NCBI RefSeq assembly: GCF_041228405.1
Contig: NZ_CP133888.1
Location: 1,984,001-2,048,000 of the forward strand
Length of the DNA stretch: 64,000 nt
DNA from: Salinilacustrithrix flava
GTDB lineage: Bacteria > Actinomycetota > Acidimicrobiia > Acidimicrobiales > Salinilacustritrichaceae
Direction: 5' to 3'
How positions within the stretch are numbered: position 1 is the stretch's first letter; each line of letters opens with the position of its first letter. Below the pieces are notes generated by a model. That model had not been told where the DNA came from. It was given only the letters and a program-made list of their open reading frames with translations, and did not search any database. This document shows positions 34,524 to 41,949 of the stretch, one piece after another. The position numbers were made by a program, and so were the translations under genes.

Positions 34524-35965
34524 CAACGTCCTCGGGCCGGAGCGGGCCAGGTGTCGGGGCACGGGCCGCCCAGCGGCGGTGCGGGTGTCGAGGGCACGGG
34601 GATCCGGCTGCCGCGCAACGGGGTCGTCGGGAGGAGCCGTTCGACGCCGGAGGCGTCCGGCAGGGCCTCCCAGCCCGGTCGCGTCGCCGCGGCAGAGGCG
34701 AGCAGGCGGCCTCCCGGGTCGGCTTCTCGTCGGGCGACGTCGCGGCTCGGCGGGTGGTGGAGGAGCGGCCCGACGGCGTCGAACAGCGTCACCTCCGCCC
34801 GTCGCACCTCCGAGCCACGGCGACGTCCGACGACCAGCGCGAGGGCGGCGAAGAAGGCCGTGAACCCGGCCACGGCGTCGGGGTAGGCGACGATCGGTTC
34901 GGAGATGGCGCCATCACCGATGTCACCGAGGCCGCGCACGGCGTGGATCCCGGGCCCGTACGCCACCTCGAAGGGATGCTGCGGAGGGAAGGCGGGCAAC
35001 GAGAGCGTGCACAGTCGGCCGTGATCTCGCACGAGGTCGGCCGTCGAGAGGCCGAAGTTGGGGAGCACCCGCCGGGAGAAGCTGTCGATGACCAGGTCGG
35101 CGCCGGCCACGAGGTCGAGGAACCGGCGCTTCCCGGTCTGGCTCCCGAGGTCGATGTCGACCGAGTGCTTGGAGCGGTTCAGCGCATCGAAGAGGGGAGT
35201 GGGTCCACCGTGGCGCGACCGTCGGAACCCGTCGGGTCGGTGCCGGGACTCGACCTTGACGACCCGGGCGCCGGTCGCGGCCAGCAGCCAGGTCGCCAGG
35301 GGCCCGGCCCAGTGCGACGTGAGGTCGACGATCGACAGCGCTGGTGTCGTGTCCGGACCGGGCTCCGACGGGGGGCCGGGGAGCCAGCGGATCGGGGGAT
35401 CGGCTGGACCCTCGCTGCGGGAGCGGTAGGGGCAGACCGGAAGGCGCCACTGCTGGGCGCGGGACGCGACGTCCTCGGCGTCGGGTGGGTGGTCGAAGGT
35501 CAGGAGGAGGCGGCGGAAGGTCTCCTCGTCCTCGGCGGTCAGCGGTCCCACGGCGCAGGCGCCGTCATCGAAGCGGCGCGGCCGTGCGACAGGTTCGTGG
35601 TCGAGCCCGTAGGCCGCAGCGGCGACTGCGGGGAGCAGCAGCTGGGCCTCGACGGCTGCCGGGTCGACCTGGAGGTCGGTGCCGTGGAGGTGGGCGAGCA
35701 GCGCAGCGGCAGCCAGCAGGACGCTGGTGGCATGGGCGACCGTGCCGGCCGGGACGCCGGCAGGGTCCGGCACCGGCTGGCCCGCCACGGCGACGGCCGG
35801 CGCCGTCGAGCCGGGCGGTCGCCCGCCGATCACGACGTCGACCGGCTCGGCGTCGTCGCCGCCGACGATCGTGGCGCCCGCGGCGCTCAGGAGCTCGGCC
35901 GCGCCCGCGTGCGGCCCGGTCATGTCGCCGATCAGGATCCTCGTGCCGGCGAGGACGCCGGCCAT
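34523..35965 (-). CDS. CoA-transferase family III protein with reduced N-terminal half
   Basis: A 480-residue protein. Residues 1-200 look like a shortened, Ala-rich CaiB/BaiF-like half (LLSAAGATIVGGDD in place of LGADVIRVE). The recognisable domain begins near 211 with SIVDLTSHWAGPLATWLLAA and continues ARVVKVESRHRPDGFR and GPTPLFDALNRSKHSVDIDL. It lacks the long C-terminal lid of full-length members. I infer a degenerate didomain protein related to 31344-33758. ATG 35965 is taken (one base after the upstream stop) over a GTG at 35992 that overlaps it. CoA transfer is likely but catalytic competence is uncertain. Confidence 0.8.
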   Translation of the reverse strand: MAGVLAGTRILIGDMTGPHAGAAELLSAAGATIVGGDDAEPVDVVIGGRPPGSTAPAVAVAGQPVPDPAGVPAGTVAHATSVLLAAAALLAHLHGTDLQVDPAAVEAQLLLPAVAAAAYGLDHEPVARPRRFDDGACAVGPLTAEDEETFRRLLLTFDHPPDAEDVASRAQQWRLPVCPYRSRSEGPADPPIRWLPGPPSEPGPDTTPALSIVDLTSHWAGPLATWLLAATGARVVKVESRHRPDGFRRSRHGGPTPLFDALNRSKHSVDIDLGSQTGKRRFLDLVAGADLVIDSFSRRVLPNFGLSTADLVRDHGRLCTLSLPAFPPQHPFEVAYGPGIHAVRGLGDIGDGAISEPIVAYPDAVAGFTAFFAALALVVGRRRGSEVRRAEVTLFDAVGPLLHHPPSRDVARREADPGGRLLASAAATRPGWEALPDASGVERLLPTTPLRGSRIPVPSTPAPPLGGPCPDTWPAPARGR

Positions 35966-35966
35966 C

Positions 35967-36704
35967 TCAGCGGCCGGTGAACGCGGCGTCACGCTTGTCG
36001 ATGAAGGCTCGCAGACCTTCGGATCGGTCCTCGGTGGTCTGGAGCAGGTGGTTGAGATCGCCTTCCAGGATCAGCGCCGATCGCATCGGCAGCTCGGCGC
36101 CGCGCCCGATGGCCTCCTTGGTGAGCTCGAGCGCTCGGGGCGCGAGCGAGGCGAGGTGCTCGGCCGCGCGGGTGACGGTGGCGTCGAGCTGGTCGGGCCC
36201 CACGACGTCGACGACCAGGCCACTGCGGATCGCGTCGTCGTCACGCAGCTCGCTGCCCAGGAGCAGTACGGACGTGGCGGTGGGGCGTCCGATGGCGCGG
36301 GGAAGTCGCACGGTGCCGCCCCAGCAGGGCAGCCGACCGCCCGCCACGTCGTCCAGGCTGCACCGGAGGTCGGGCGTCGCGTACCTGATGTCAGCAGCGA
36401 GGGCGATCTCGAAGCCGACGGAGGCCACCCGGCCGCGGAGCGAGGCCACGACGGGGACCCGGAGCCCGGCGAGCGCCGCGGCGGGGTCCGGCGTCCAGTC
36501 GAGTGGTCGGAGCTCCTCGGCCGCGCCGGGGCAGAAGTCGACGCCGCTGCTCTCGAGCACCACCACCCGGGCCTCGTCGTCACCGTCGATGCGACGGATG
36601 ACGTCGAGCAGCTCGGCGGTCTCCCTCGACCCGAGTGGCAGGCCGCTGAGGAGCACCCGGTGGACGGCGCCGTCCGCGGTGTGGCGGAGCACCTCGAGCT
36701 GCAC
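35967..36704 (-). CDS. Crotonase-family protein with altered second catalytic acid
   Basis: A 245-residue crotonase-fold protein. The first acid is kept (Glu99 in VGFEIALAAD). The second reads SLDDVAGGRLPCWGGT (116-131), so Asp118 or Asp119 replaces Glu. The oxyanion loop is CPGAAEEL rather than SAGADL. C-terminal LRAFIDKRDAAFTGR is typical of enoyl-CoA hydratase/isomerases. Isomerase or hydrolase activity is possible. GTG start 16 bp after the second desulforedoxin-like gene; its stop lies one base from the ATG of the CoA-transferase. Confidence 0.83.
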   Translation of the reverse strand: MQLEVLRHTADGAVHRVLLSGLPLGSRETAELLDVIRRIDGDDEARVVVLESSGVDFCPGAAEELRPLDWTPDPAAALAGLRVPVVASLRGRVASVGFEIALAADIRYATPDLRCSLDDVAGGRLPCWGGTVRLPRAIGRPTATSVLLLGSELRDDDAIRSGLVVDVVGPDQLDATVTRAAEHLASLAPRALELTKEAIGRGAELPMRSALILEGDLNHLLQTTEDRSEGLRAFIDKRDAAFTGR

Positions 36705-36720
36705 GTGTGCTGCCCCGACC

Positions 36721-36861
36721 TCAGTCGGCGGACGCGGTGTTCTTGGGCTGCATCACGTCCATGGTCTCACCGCAGCACGACAGCTCGCCGTCGCTTCCCT
36801 TGGTCACCAGCACCTCCGTGCCGCACTGCTCGCAGTGATGTCGCTTCCCCACTTGAAGCAT
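36721..36861 (-). CDS. Desulforedoxin-like microprotein (46 aa)
   Basis: A 46-residue protein with Cys10-x2-Cys13 and Cys29-Cys30 (HHCEQCGTEVL ... ELSCCGETM). This is the four-cysteine CxxC/CC layout of desulforedoxin and of the N-terminal domain of desulfoferrodoxin, which binds one iron as FeS4. C-terminal DVMQPKNTASAD is a short tail. Second of two tandem copies. Encoded ahead of a crotonase and CoA-transferases in a KstR-like-controlled operon. I infer electron transfer or redox sensing; zinc binding cannot be excluded. Confidence 0.75.
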   Translation of the reverse strand: MLQVGKRHHCEQCGTEVLVTKGSDGELSCCGETMDVMQPKNTASAD

Positions 36862-36890
36862 CGGGATCCCCCTCGTCAGAACTTGTGTCG

Positions 36891-37010
36891 TCAGGACTTG
36901 CGCTCCATCGGGCGCGAGCAGCACTGGATCTCGCCCTCGCCGCCCTTGGTGGCCACGACGGTCGCCCCGCAGACGGAGCACTGGTACTGCTTGCCGGGCT
37001 GGTTCGCCAT
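36891..37010 (-). CDS. Desulforedoxin-like microprotein (39 aa)
   Basis: A 39-residue protein MANQPGKQYQCSVCGA... with Cys11-x2-Cys14 and Cys30-Cys31 (EIQCCSRPMERKS), the desulforedoxin spacing. It shares CGxxVxxTKGxxGExxCC with its neighbour, so the two are tandem duplicates that diverged. First gene of the minus-strand operon. A possible TATACT -10 lies at 37076-37081 (minus strand), next to the operator at 37084. The ATG at 37010 follows GGAGGACC. Confidence 0.75.
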   Translation of the reverse strand: MANQPGKQYQCSVCGATVVATKGGEGEIQCCSRPMERKS

Positions 37011-37083
37011 GACGGTCCTCCGACGATCTCGGCGGCGGATGGTAGCTCCGCCGGAGCATGGACGTTGACGATCGTAGTATAAC

Positions 37084-37097
37084 GAGAACGCGTTCTG
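37084..37097. promoter_or_regulatory. KstR-like operator, divergent promoter
   Basis: The inner 12 bp agaacgcgttct form a perfect palindrome with AACnnGTT, but the outer T and A are both G. It sits 74 bp upstream of the desulforedoxin-like gene (minus) and 46 bp upstream of the acyl-CoA synthetase (plus). Confidence 0.65.
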
Positions 37098-37143
37098 ATT
37101 TGCACAGCGCGCCGACCGTGCCGATCCCCTCCTGGAGGAACCC

Positions 37144-38682
37144 GTGAACCTGGCGATGCTGCTCGACATCCCGAGCATGATCGTGCCCGACGACGTCGCG
37201 CTGCGGTCCGACGACGACACGGTCACCTATGCCGAGCTGCGATCCCGCGTCGGTCGTGTGGCCGCGGCGTTGCGCAGCTCGGGCATCGGCCCGGGGGATC
37301 GTGTCGCGATCCTCGCCACCAACCGCGTCGCTGCGGTGGAGGTGATCTTCGGCGCTGCCGCCGTCGGTGCCGTGGCCGTGCCGATGAACTTCCGCGCCAG
37401 GCCGAACGAGGTGGAGCACCTGCTCCGCGACTCGGGCGCGAAGCTCGTCGTCGCCGAGGCCCGCTACGAGGAGGTGCTGCGGGCGGCGTGCCCCACCGAG
37501 GGCCCCGAGGCCGTGTTCATCGGGCCTGACTTCGACCGGTGGAGGAGCGCCCCGGAGGAGGCGGCCGAGATCCACGACGTCGACGACGGAGCGCTCGCGG
37601 TGCTGCTGTACACGAGCGGGACCACGTCGCTCCCCAAGGGGGTCATGCTCACCCACGGAGGGCTCACGTCCTACGTGATGGGCCTCGTCGACTCCGCGGA
37701 CGGCACCGACAAGGGTCGCACCCTCCTCGTGGCGCCCCTCTACCACGTGGCGGGGACCACCTCGCTGCTCAGCTCCCTCTACGGGGGCAGGTCGGTGGTG
37801 CTGCTGCCCCAGTTCGACGCCGGTGAGTGGCTGGCGACCGTCGAGCGCGAGCGGATCACCAACGCGTTCGTGGTCCCCACGATGCTGGCCCGCATCGTCG
37901 ACGAGCCGTCGCTCCGCGACCGCGACCTGCAGAGCCTCGAGATGGTCACCTACGGCGCGGCGCCGATGCCACCCGCGGTGATCCGCAGGGCCATCGAGGC
38001 CTTCCCCGACACCGTCGGCTTCTCGGGCGCCTACGGCCAGACGGAGACGACGTCGACCGTCGCCGTGCTCACGGTGGAGGACCACCGCCTCGTCGGCACC
38101 GACGAGGAGGTGGGGGCCAAGCTGCACCGCCTCGCATCCGTCGGTCGCCTCGTCGACGACGTGGAGGCGCGTGTCGTGTCAGAGTCCGGCGAGGTCCTGC
38201 CCCCGAACGCCGTCGGCGAGGTCCAGCTCCGGACCGCCCGATCCATGGCGGGCTACTGGGGCTCGGGCAGCGAGCGCACGCGCGACACGATCGACGATCA
38301 GGGTTGGATCCACACCGGTGATCTCGGCCAGGTCGACGAGGACGGCTACCTGTTCCTCGGAGGTCGCGCAGGAGACCTGATCATCCGGGGCGGGGAGAAC
38401 GTCTCGCCCGCGGAGGTGGAGACCGTGCTGTACGAGCATCCGGACGTGCTCGAAGCGGGGGTCGTCGGCATCCCCGACGAGGAGTGGGGTGAGCGCATCG
38501 CCGCCGCGGTCGTGCTGCGCGGGGAGAGCGCGATGGATGAGAAGGACATGCTCGCCTGGTGCGCCGAGCGGCTCGGTGGGTCGAAGCGGCCGGACAGCAT
38601 CGCGTTCCTCTCGCAGCTGCCGCGCACGTCGACCGGCAAGCTCCTCCGTCGCGATCTGCCGAGCCTGCTGCTGCACGGCTGA
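37144..38682 (+). CDS. Acyl-CoA synthetase (FadD13-like)
   Basis: A 512-residue ANL ligase. The P-loop is LLYTSGTTSLPKGV (near 152-165), AYGQTETTS near 296, the hinge TGDLGQVDEDGYLF near 391 and catalytic Lys in STGKLLRRDL near 497. It also carries RAGDLIIRGGENVSPAEVE. Length and motifs fit medium- or long-chain or side-chain acyl-CoA ligases such as FadD13/FadD17. Start GTG 37144 follows TCCTGGAGGAAC. Divergent from the desulforedoxin operon with a shared operator. Confidence 0.92.
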   Translation: MNLAMLLDIPSMIVPDDVALRSDDDTVTYAELRSRVGRVAAALRSSGIGPGDRVAILATNRVAAVEVIFGAAAVGAVAVPMNFRARPNEVEHLLRDSGAKLVVAEARYEEVLRAACPTEGPEAVFIGPDFDRWRSAPEEAAEIHDVDDGALAVLLYTSGTTSLPKGVMLTHGGLTSYVMGLVDSADGTDKGRTLLVAPLYHVAGTTSLLSSLYGGRSVVLLPQFDAGEWLATVERERITNAFVVPTMLARIVDEPSLRDRDLQSLEMVTYGAAPMPPAVIRRAIEAFPDTVGFSGAYGQTETTSTVAVLTVEDHRLVGTDEEVGAKLHRLASVGRLVDDVEARVVSESGEVLPPNAVGEVQLRTARSMAGYWGSGSERTRDTIDDQGWIHTGDLGQVDEDGYLFLGGRAGDLIIRGGENVSPAEVETVLYEHPDVLEAGVVGIPDEEWGERIAAAVVLRGESAMDEKDMLAWCAERLGGSKRPDSIAFLSQLPRTSTGKLLRRDLPSLLLHG

Positions 38683-38719
38683 GCGGCCGGGGGCCCAGTC
38701 GCACCCTTGCCGGCAAAAG

Positions 38720-38733
38720 TAGAATGTGTTCTA
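38720..38733. promoter_or_regulatory. KstR-like operator (AAT variant)
   Basis: The sequence tagaatgtgttcta has AAT for AAC, otherwise full match. It lies 37 bp before the GTG of the crotonase gene. Confidence 0.68.
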
Positions 38734-38770
38734 CTCTTGCCCGCTGGCAACGTCTCATGAGGAGCTTCGC

Positions 38771-39574
38771 GTGAACGCCCAACCCGAGTGCCTGGTTGAA
38801 CGCCAGGGCCACACCCTCGTCGTGACCATGAACCGACCGGAGGCCAAGAACGCGCTGTCCGGCGAGATGATGCAGATCATGGGCGAAGCGTGGGACGAGG
38901 TGAACAGCAACCCCGACATCCGCGTCGCGGTCCTCACGGGTGCCGGCGGGGCCTTCTGCGCCGGCGCCGACCTCAAGGGCATGACCAAGTCGCATCCCGG
39001 TGACAGCTTCGGTGACGGTGACGGTGGAGGCGGGCGCAGCTTGGCCGTGATGAAGCCGCTGCTCAAGGGCTTCCTCCTCGACAAGCCGCTCATCGCTGCG
39101 GTCGAGGGTCCGGCCATCGCGGGCGGCACCGAGATCCTCCAGGGCACCGACATCCGGGTCGCGGGCGAGAGCGCCCGCTTCGGGGTGTCGGAGGTGCGCT
39201 GGGGCCTGTTCCCGCTCGGAGGGTCGGCGGTGCGCCTGCGCCGCCAGATCCCCTACACCGTGGCGGCCGACATCCTCCTCACCGGACGTCACGTGCGGGC
39301 CCCGGAGGCCAAGGAGCTCGGCCTGATCGGTCACGTCGTCCCCGACGGGCAGGCGCTCGACAAGGCCCTCGAGATCGCCGAGTCGATCTCGGCCAACGGC
39401 CCTCTCGCGGTGCAGGCCGTGCTCCGGACCCTTCGGGAGACCGAGTGCCTCCGCGAGGAGGACGCGTTCCAGATCGACTCCAAGATCGGCATGGAGGTCT
39501 TCCGCAGCGACGACGCGAAGGAAGGACCGCGGGCGTTCGCCGAGAAGCGCACCCCCCACTTCCATGGCCGGTAG
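38771..39574 (+). CDS. Enoyl-CoA hydratase (EchA-like)
   Basis: A 267-residue crotonase. The oxyanion block is FCAGADLKGM (62-71) and both catalytic acids are present: Glu121 (AGGTEILQGTD) and Glu141 (VSEVRWGLFPLGGSAVRL). A glycine-rich insertion GDGDGGGGRS (81-90) sits in the mobile substrate loop. The pattern resembles actinobacterial EchA19-type hydratases of steroid side chains. GTG 38771 with GAGGAG upstream is chosen over an upstream ATG at 38726 that overlaps the operator. It overlaps the next gene by 11 bp. Confidence 0.9.
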   Translation: MNAQPECLVERQGHTLVVTMNRPEAKNALSGEMMQIMGEAWDEVNSNPDIRVAVLTGAGGAFCAGADLKGMTKSHPGDSFGDGDGGGGRSLAVMKPLLKGFLLDKPLIAAVEGPAIAGGTEILQGTDIRVAGESARFGVSEVRWGLFPLGGSAVRLRRQIPYTVAADILLTGRHVRAPEAKELGLIGHVVPDGQALDKALEIAESISANGPLAVQAVLRTLRETECLREEDAFQIDSKIGMEVFRSDDAKEGPRAFAEKRTPHFHGR

Positions 39575-40262
39575 GGCGACGAACGACCGGGAGGCGGACG
39601 TGGACGAGCTCGAGGGCCGACGCTTCGGGGACCTGGCACGGCTCACCGAAGCCGTCCGACGCGTCATCGAGGCCACGGCCACCACCGGGGTCGACGCAGT
39701 CGACCTCGCCCTCGCCGCCGAGGGTGCGGAAGTGATCGCCGACCGGCTCGAGGCCCGACAGGATGCAGACCCCTGGGCCACCAGGACCGGTGCGCGCACC
39801 GTCGACCTGAGCGATCCCGCCGGCTTCTTGCCGCTGAACCCGGTGATCGGGCGCCTCAACCCCATCGCACCACCCGTCGAGCTCGAGGTCGTCGACCGCG
39901 AGGTGCGTGGGAGGGCTCGTCTCGGTACTGCGTACGTCGGTCCGCCCGGCCGGGTGCACGGGGGTTGGGTGGCCGCGATCCTCGACCAGGTCCTCGGACT
40001 GGCCAGCGTGGCCGCCGGCCACCCGGGCATGACCGCCTCGCTGACCGTGCACATGCGTCGAGCGACGCCGCTGCACAGCGATCTGACCGTCGAGGCGCGT
40101 CAGCTCAGCGTCGACGGGAGGAGGAGCACCGTCTGGGGCGCGATCTTCGCCGACGGCGTGCTGACGGCCGAGGCCGAAGGCGTCTTCGTGCTTCCCCGGC
40201 AGCCGCACGTGGGTGGCGCCGGCGTGGAGTCGGGGTCGGGGTCATCGCGAGCCGTCAACTAG
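39564..40262 (+). CDS. Hotdog-fold thioesterase (PaaI-like)
   Basis: A 232-residue protein. A helical, weakly conserved N-terminus (to about 80) precedes a hotdog domain with GRVHGGWVAAILDQVLGLA (about 131-149), the central helix and Asp/Gln region of PaaI/YbgC-like acyl-CoA thioesterases. SLTVHMRRATPLHSDLTVEA follows. Expected to hydrolyse a CoA thioester, recycling CoA or removing dead-end esters. The start lies within the upstream gene (11-bp overlap). The stop TAG (40260-40262) forms the first three bases of the next KstR-like operator. Confidence 0.88.
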   Translation: MAGRATNDREADVDELEGRRFGDLARLTEAVRRVIEATATTGVDAVDLALAAEGAEVIADRLEARQDADPWATRTGARTVDLSDPAGFLPLNPVIGRLNPIAPPVELEVVDREVRGRARLGTAYVGPPGRVHGGWVAAILDQVLGLASVAAGHPGMTASLTVHMRRATPLHSDLTVEARQLSVDGRRSTVWGAIFADGVLTAEAEGVFVLPRQPHVGGAGVESGSGSSRAVN

Positions 40263-40273
40263 AATGCGTTCTA
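40260..40273. promoter_or_regulatory. KstR-like operator (AAT variant) embedded in the upstream stop codon
   Basis: The sequence tagaatgcgttcta has AAT for AAC, otherwise full match. Its first three bases are the stop of the thioesterase gene. It lies 36 bp before the thiolase-like gene. Confidence 0.68.
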
Positions 40274-40309
40274 CTTCGAGTCGGCGAACAGCCGAGGGGA
40301 CGAACGGGC

Positions 40310-41479
40310 ATGGGTGACAGGACGCCGGTGATCGCCGGGATCGGACTGAGCGACCACCCGATCGCGCCCGAGCTCGACGCGATGCAGCACCACGTGCTGG
40401 CGATGCAGCGGGCGCTCGCCGACTCGGGCATCGAGAAGTCCGAGATCGACGGGTACATGAGCACGGGCGGTGGGCGCGGCACCGAGTCCGGCGTGGCGAT
40501 GGCCGAGTACCTCGGCATCGATCACCGTTGGGTCGACAGCACCATGACCGGTGGCTCTTCGTTCGAGTTCTACGTGCAGCACGCCACGGCGGCGATCCGC
40601 GAGGGCTACTGCGACACCGTGCTCATCACCTACGGCTCCGACTTCCTCTCCCAGCAGGGACGCTCGCTCGGGACGAGCGGCTTCCAGCAGCCCGGCGAGC
40701 GCGTCGCCGGGGCGCTGCAGTACGAAGCCCCCTACGGCAACGTGCTGGTGGGCGCCTACGCGATGGCGGCCCGTCGGCACATGCACGAGTTCGGCACCAC
40801 GAGCGAGCAGCTCGCCGAGATCGCCGTCGCCGTGCGGAAGCACGCGCAGCTCAACCCGAACGCCCGCTACCGCGACCCGCTCACGATCGACGACGTCGTC
40901 AGCTCGCGGATGATCGCCGATCCGCTGCACATGTACGACTGCTGCTCGATCACCGACGGCGGCGGTGCGGTGATCGTCACCACGGCCGAGCGGGCCGAGG
41001 ACCTCCGCACGCCGCCGGTCTACGTGCTCGGCGCCGCCGGGGCCCAGACCCACTGGAACATCAGTCAGATGGGGGACTTCACGACGACGGCGGCTGCCAC
41101 GAGCGGCCCCGAGGCCTTCGCGCAGGCCGGCGTGCGCCCCGAGGACATCGACACCGTCCAGCTCTACGACAGCTTCACCATCACGGTCCTGTTGATGCTC
41201 GAGGACCTGGGCTTCTGCGCGAAGGGCGATGGCGGCGCGTTCGTCGAGGACGGTGCCCTCGCGCTCGGCGGGAAGCTGCCGCTCAACACCGACGGCGGCG
41301 GTCTCAGCGCGTGCCACCCCGGGATGCGGGGCATCTTCCTGCTCATCGAGGCGAGCCGGCAGCTGCGCGGCGAGGCCGGCGATGCCCAGGTGCCCGATGC
41401 CGAGCTCGCCCTGGCGTGCGGGTCGGGCGGGTGGCTCTCGTGCATCGGCACGGTCGTGCTCGGGAAGGAGCACCCGTGA
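40310..41479 (+). CDS. SCP2/Ltp-type thiolase-like protein
   Basis: A 389-residue thiolase-fold protein of the lipid-transfer (Ltp) group. The N-terminal nucleophile position reads STMTGGSSFEF, with no Cys. The C-terminal elements are kept: LSACHPGMRG (His) and LACGSGGWLS (Cys). This mix suits an Ltp2-like aldolase that splits a side-chain beta-hydroxyacyl-CoA rather than a thiolase. The gene overlaps a DUF35 protein by four bases, as in the known Ltp2-ChsH2 aldolase complex. First gene after the operator; followed by an acyl-CoA synthetase. Confidence 0.88.
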   Translation: MGDRTPVIAGIGLSDHPIAPELDAMQHHVLAMQRALADSGIEKSEIDGYMSTGGGRGTESGVAMAEYLGIDHRWVDSTMTGGSSFEFYVQHATAAIREGYCDTVLITYGSDFLSQQGRSLGTSGFQQPGERVAGALQYEAPYGNVLVGAYAMAARRHMHEFGTTSEQLAEIAVAVRKHAQLNPNARYRDPLTIDDVVSSRMIADPLHMYDCCSITDGGGAVIVTTAERAEDLRTPPVYVLGAAGAQTHWNISQMGDFTTTAAATSGPEAFAQAGVRPEDIDTVQLYDSFTITVLLMLEDLGFCAKGDGGAFVEDGALALGGKLPLNTDGGGLSACHPGMRGIFLLIEASRQLRGEAGDAQVPDAELALACGSGGWLSCIGTVVLGKEHP

Positions 41480-41949
41480 TCGAGGTGCTCGAGCAGGGAG
41501 GGCATGGCGTGCCCGACCTCACCGACCGTCCCCTGCCCCAGGTCGACAACGTCTCGTCGACCTACTGGAGCGGAGCAGCGCAAGGAGCGCTGCTCTTCCA
41601 GCAGTGCCCGGCGTGCGGCCACCGCCAGTTCTACCCGCGCGCCATGTGCACGGCATGCGCGGCCGACACGGAGTGGAAGCAGGCCCTCGGGCGAGGGACC
41701 GTGCACACGTTCACGGTGATCCGCCAGAACATGGCATCGCCGTGGGATCGATTGCTCCCCTACGTCGTGGCCATCGTCGAGCTCGAAGAGGGTCCGAGGA
41801 TGATGTCGAACATCACCCACTGCGACGTCGACGACGTTCGCGTCGACATGCCCGTGGAGTGCTATGCGGTCGCCGTGGAGGACGGGCTCGCGATCCCGTT
41901 CTGGCGACCGGTCCAGTCTGAACGAACAGAGAGAGGAAGATCAGCGTGA
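41476..41949 (+). CDS. DUF35 OB-fold protein with zinc ribbon (ChsH2-like partner)
   Basis: A 157-residue protein. The N-terminal helix leads into a zinc ribbon, Cys44-x2-Cys47 and Cys58-x2-Cys61 (CPACGHRQFYPRAMCTAC), then an OB-fold (GRGTVHTFTVIRQN, PYVVAIVELEEGPRM). DUF35 proteins form complexes with thiolase-like enzymes; in steroid catabolism the DUF35 part of ChsH2 binds the Ltp2 aldolase. GTG start overlapping the thiolase-like stop (GTGA) and stop overlapping the ligase start support stoichiometric co-synthesis. Confidence 0.9.
   Translation: MIEVLEQGGHGVPDLTDRPLPQVDNVSSTYWSGAAQGALLFQQCPACGHRQFYPRAMCTACAADTEWKQALGRGTVHTFTVIRQNMASPWDRLLPYVVAIVELEEGPRMMSNITHCDVDDVRVDMPVECYAVAVEDGLAIPFWRPVQSERTERGRSA

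Noticed and set aside
40528..41475. Coding region ahead of the DUF35 gene in the same frame
   Set aside because: The frame is open but lies in the thiolase-like gene in another phase and has the Arg-rich composition of a shadow; the DUF35 family sequence begins at GTG 41476.
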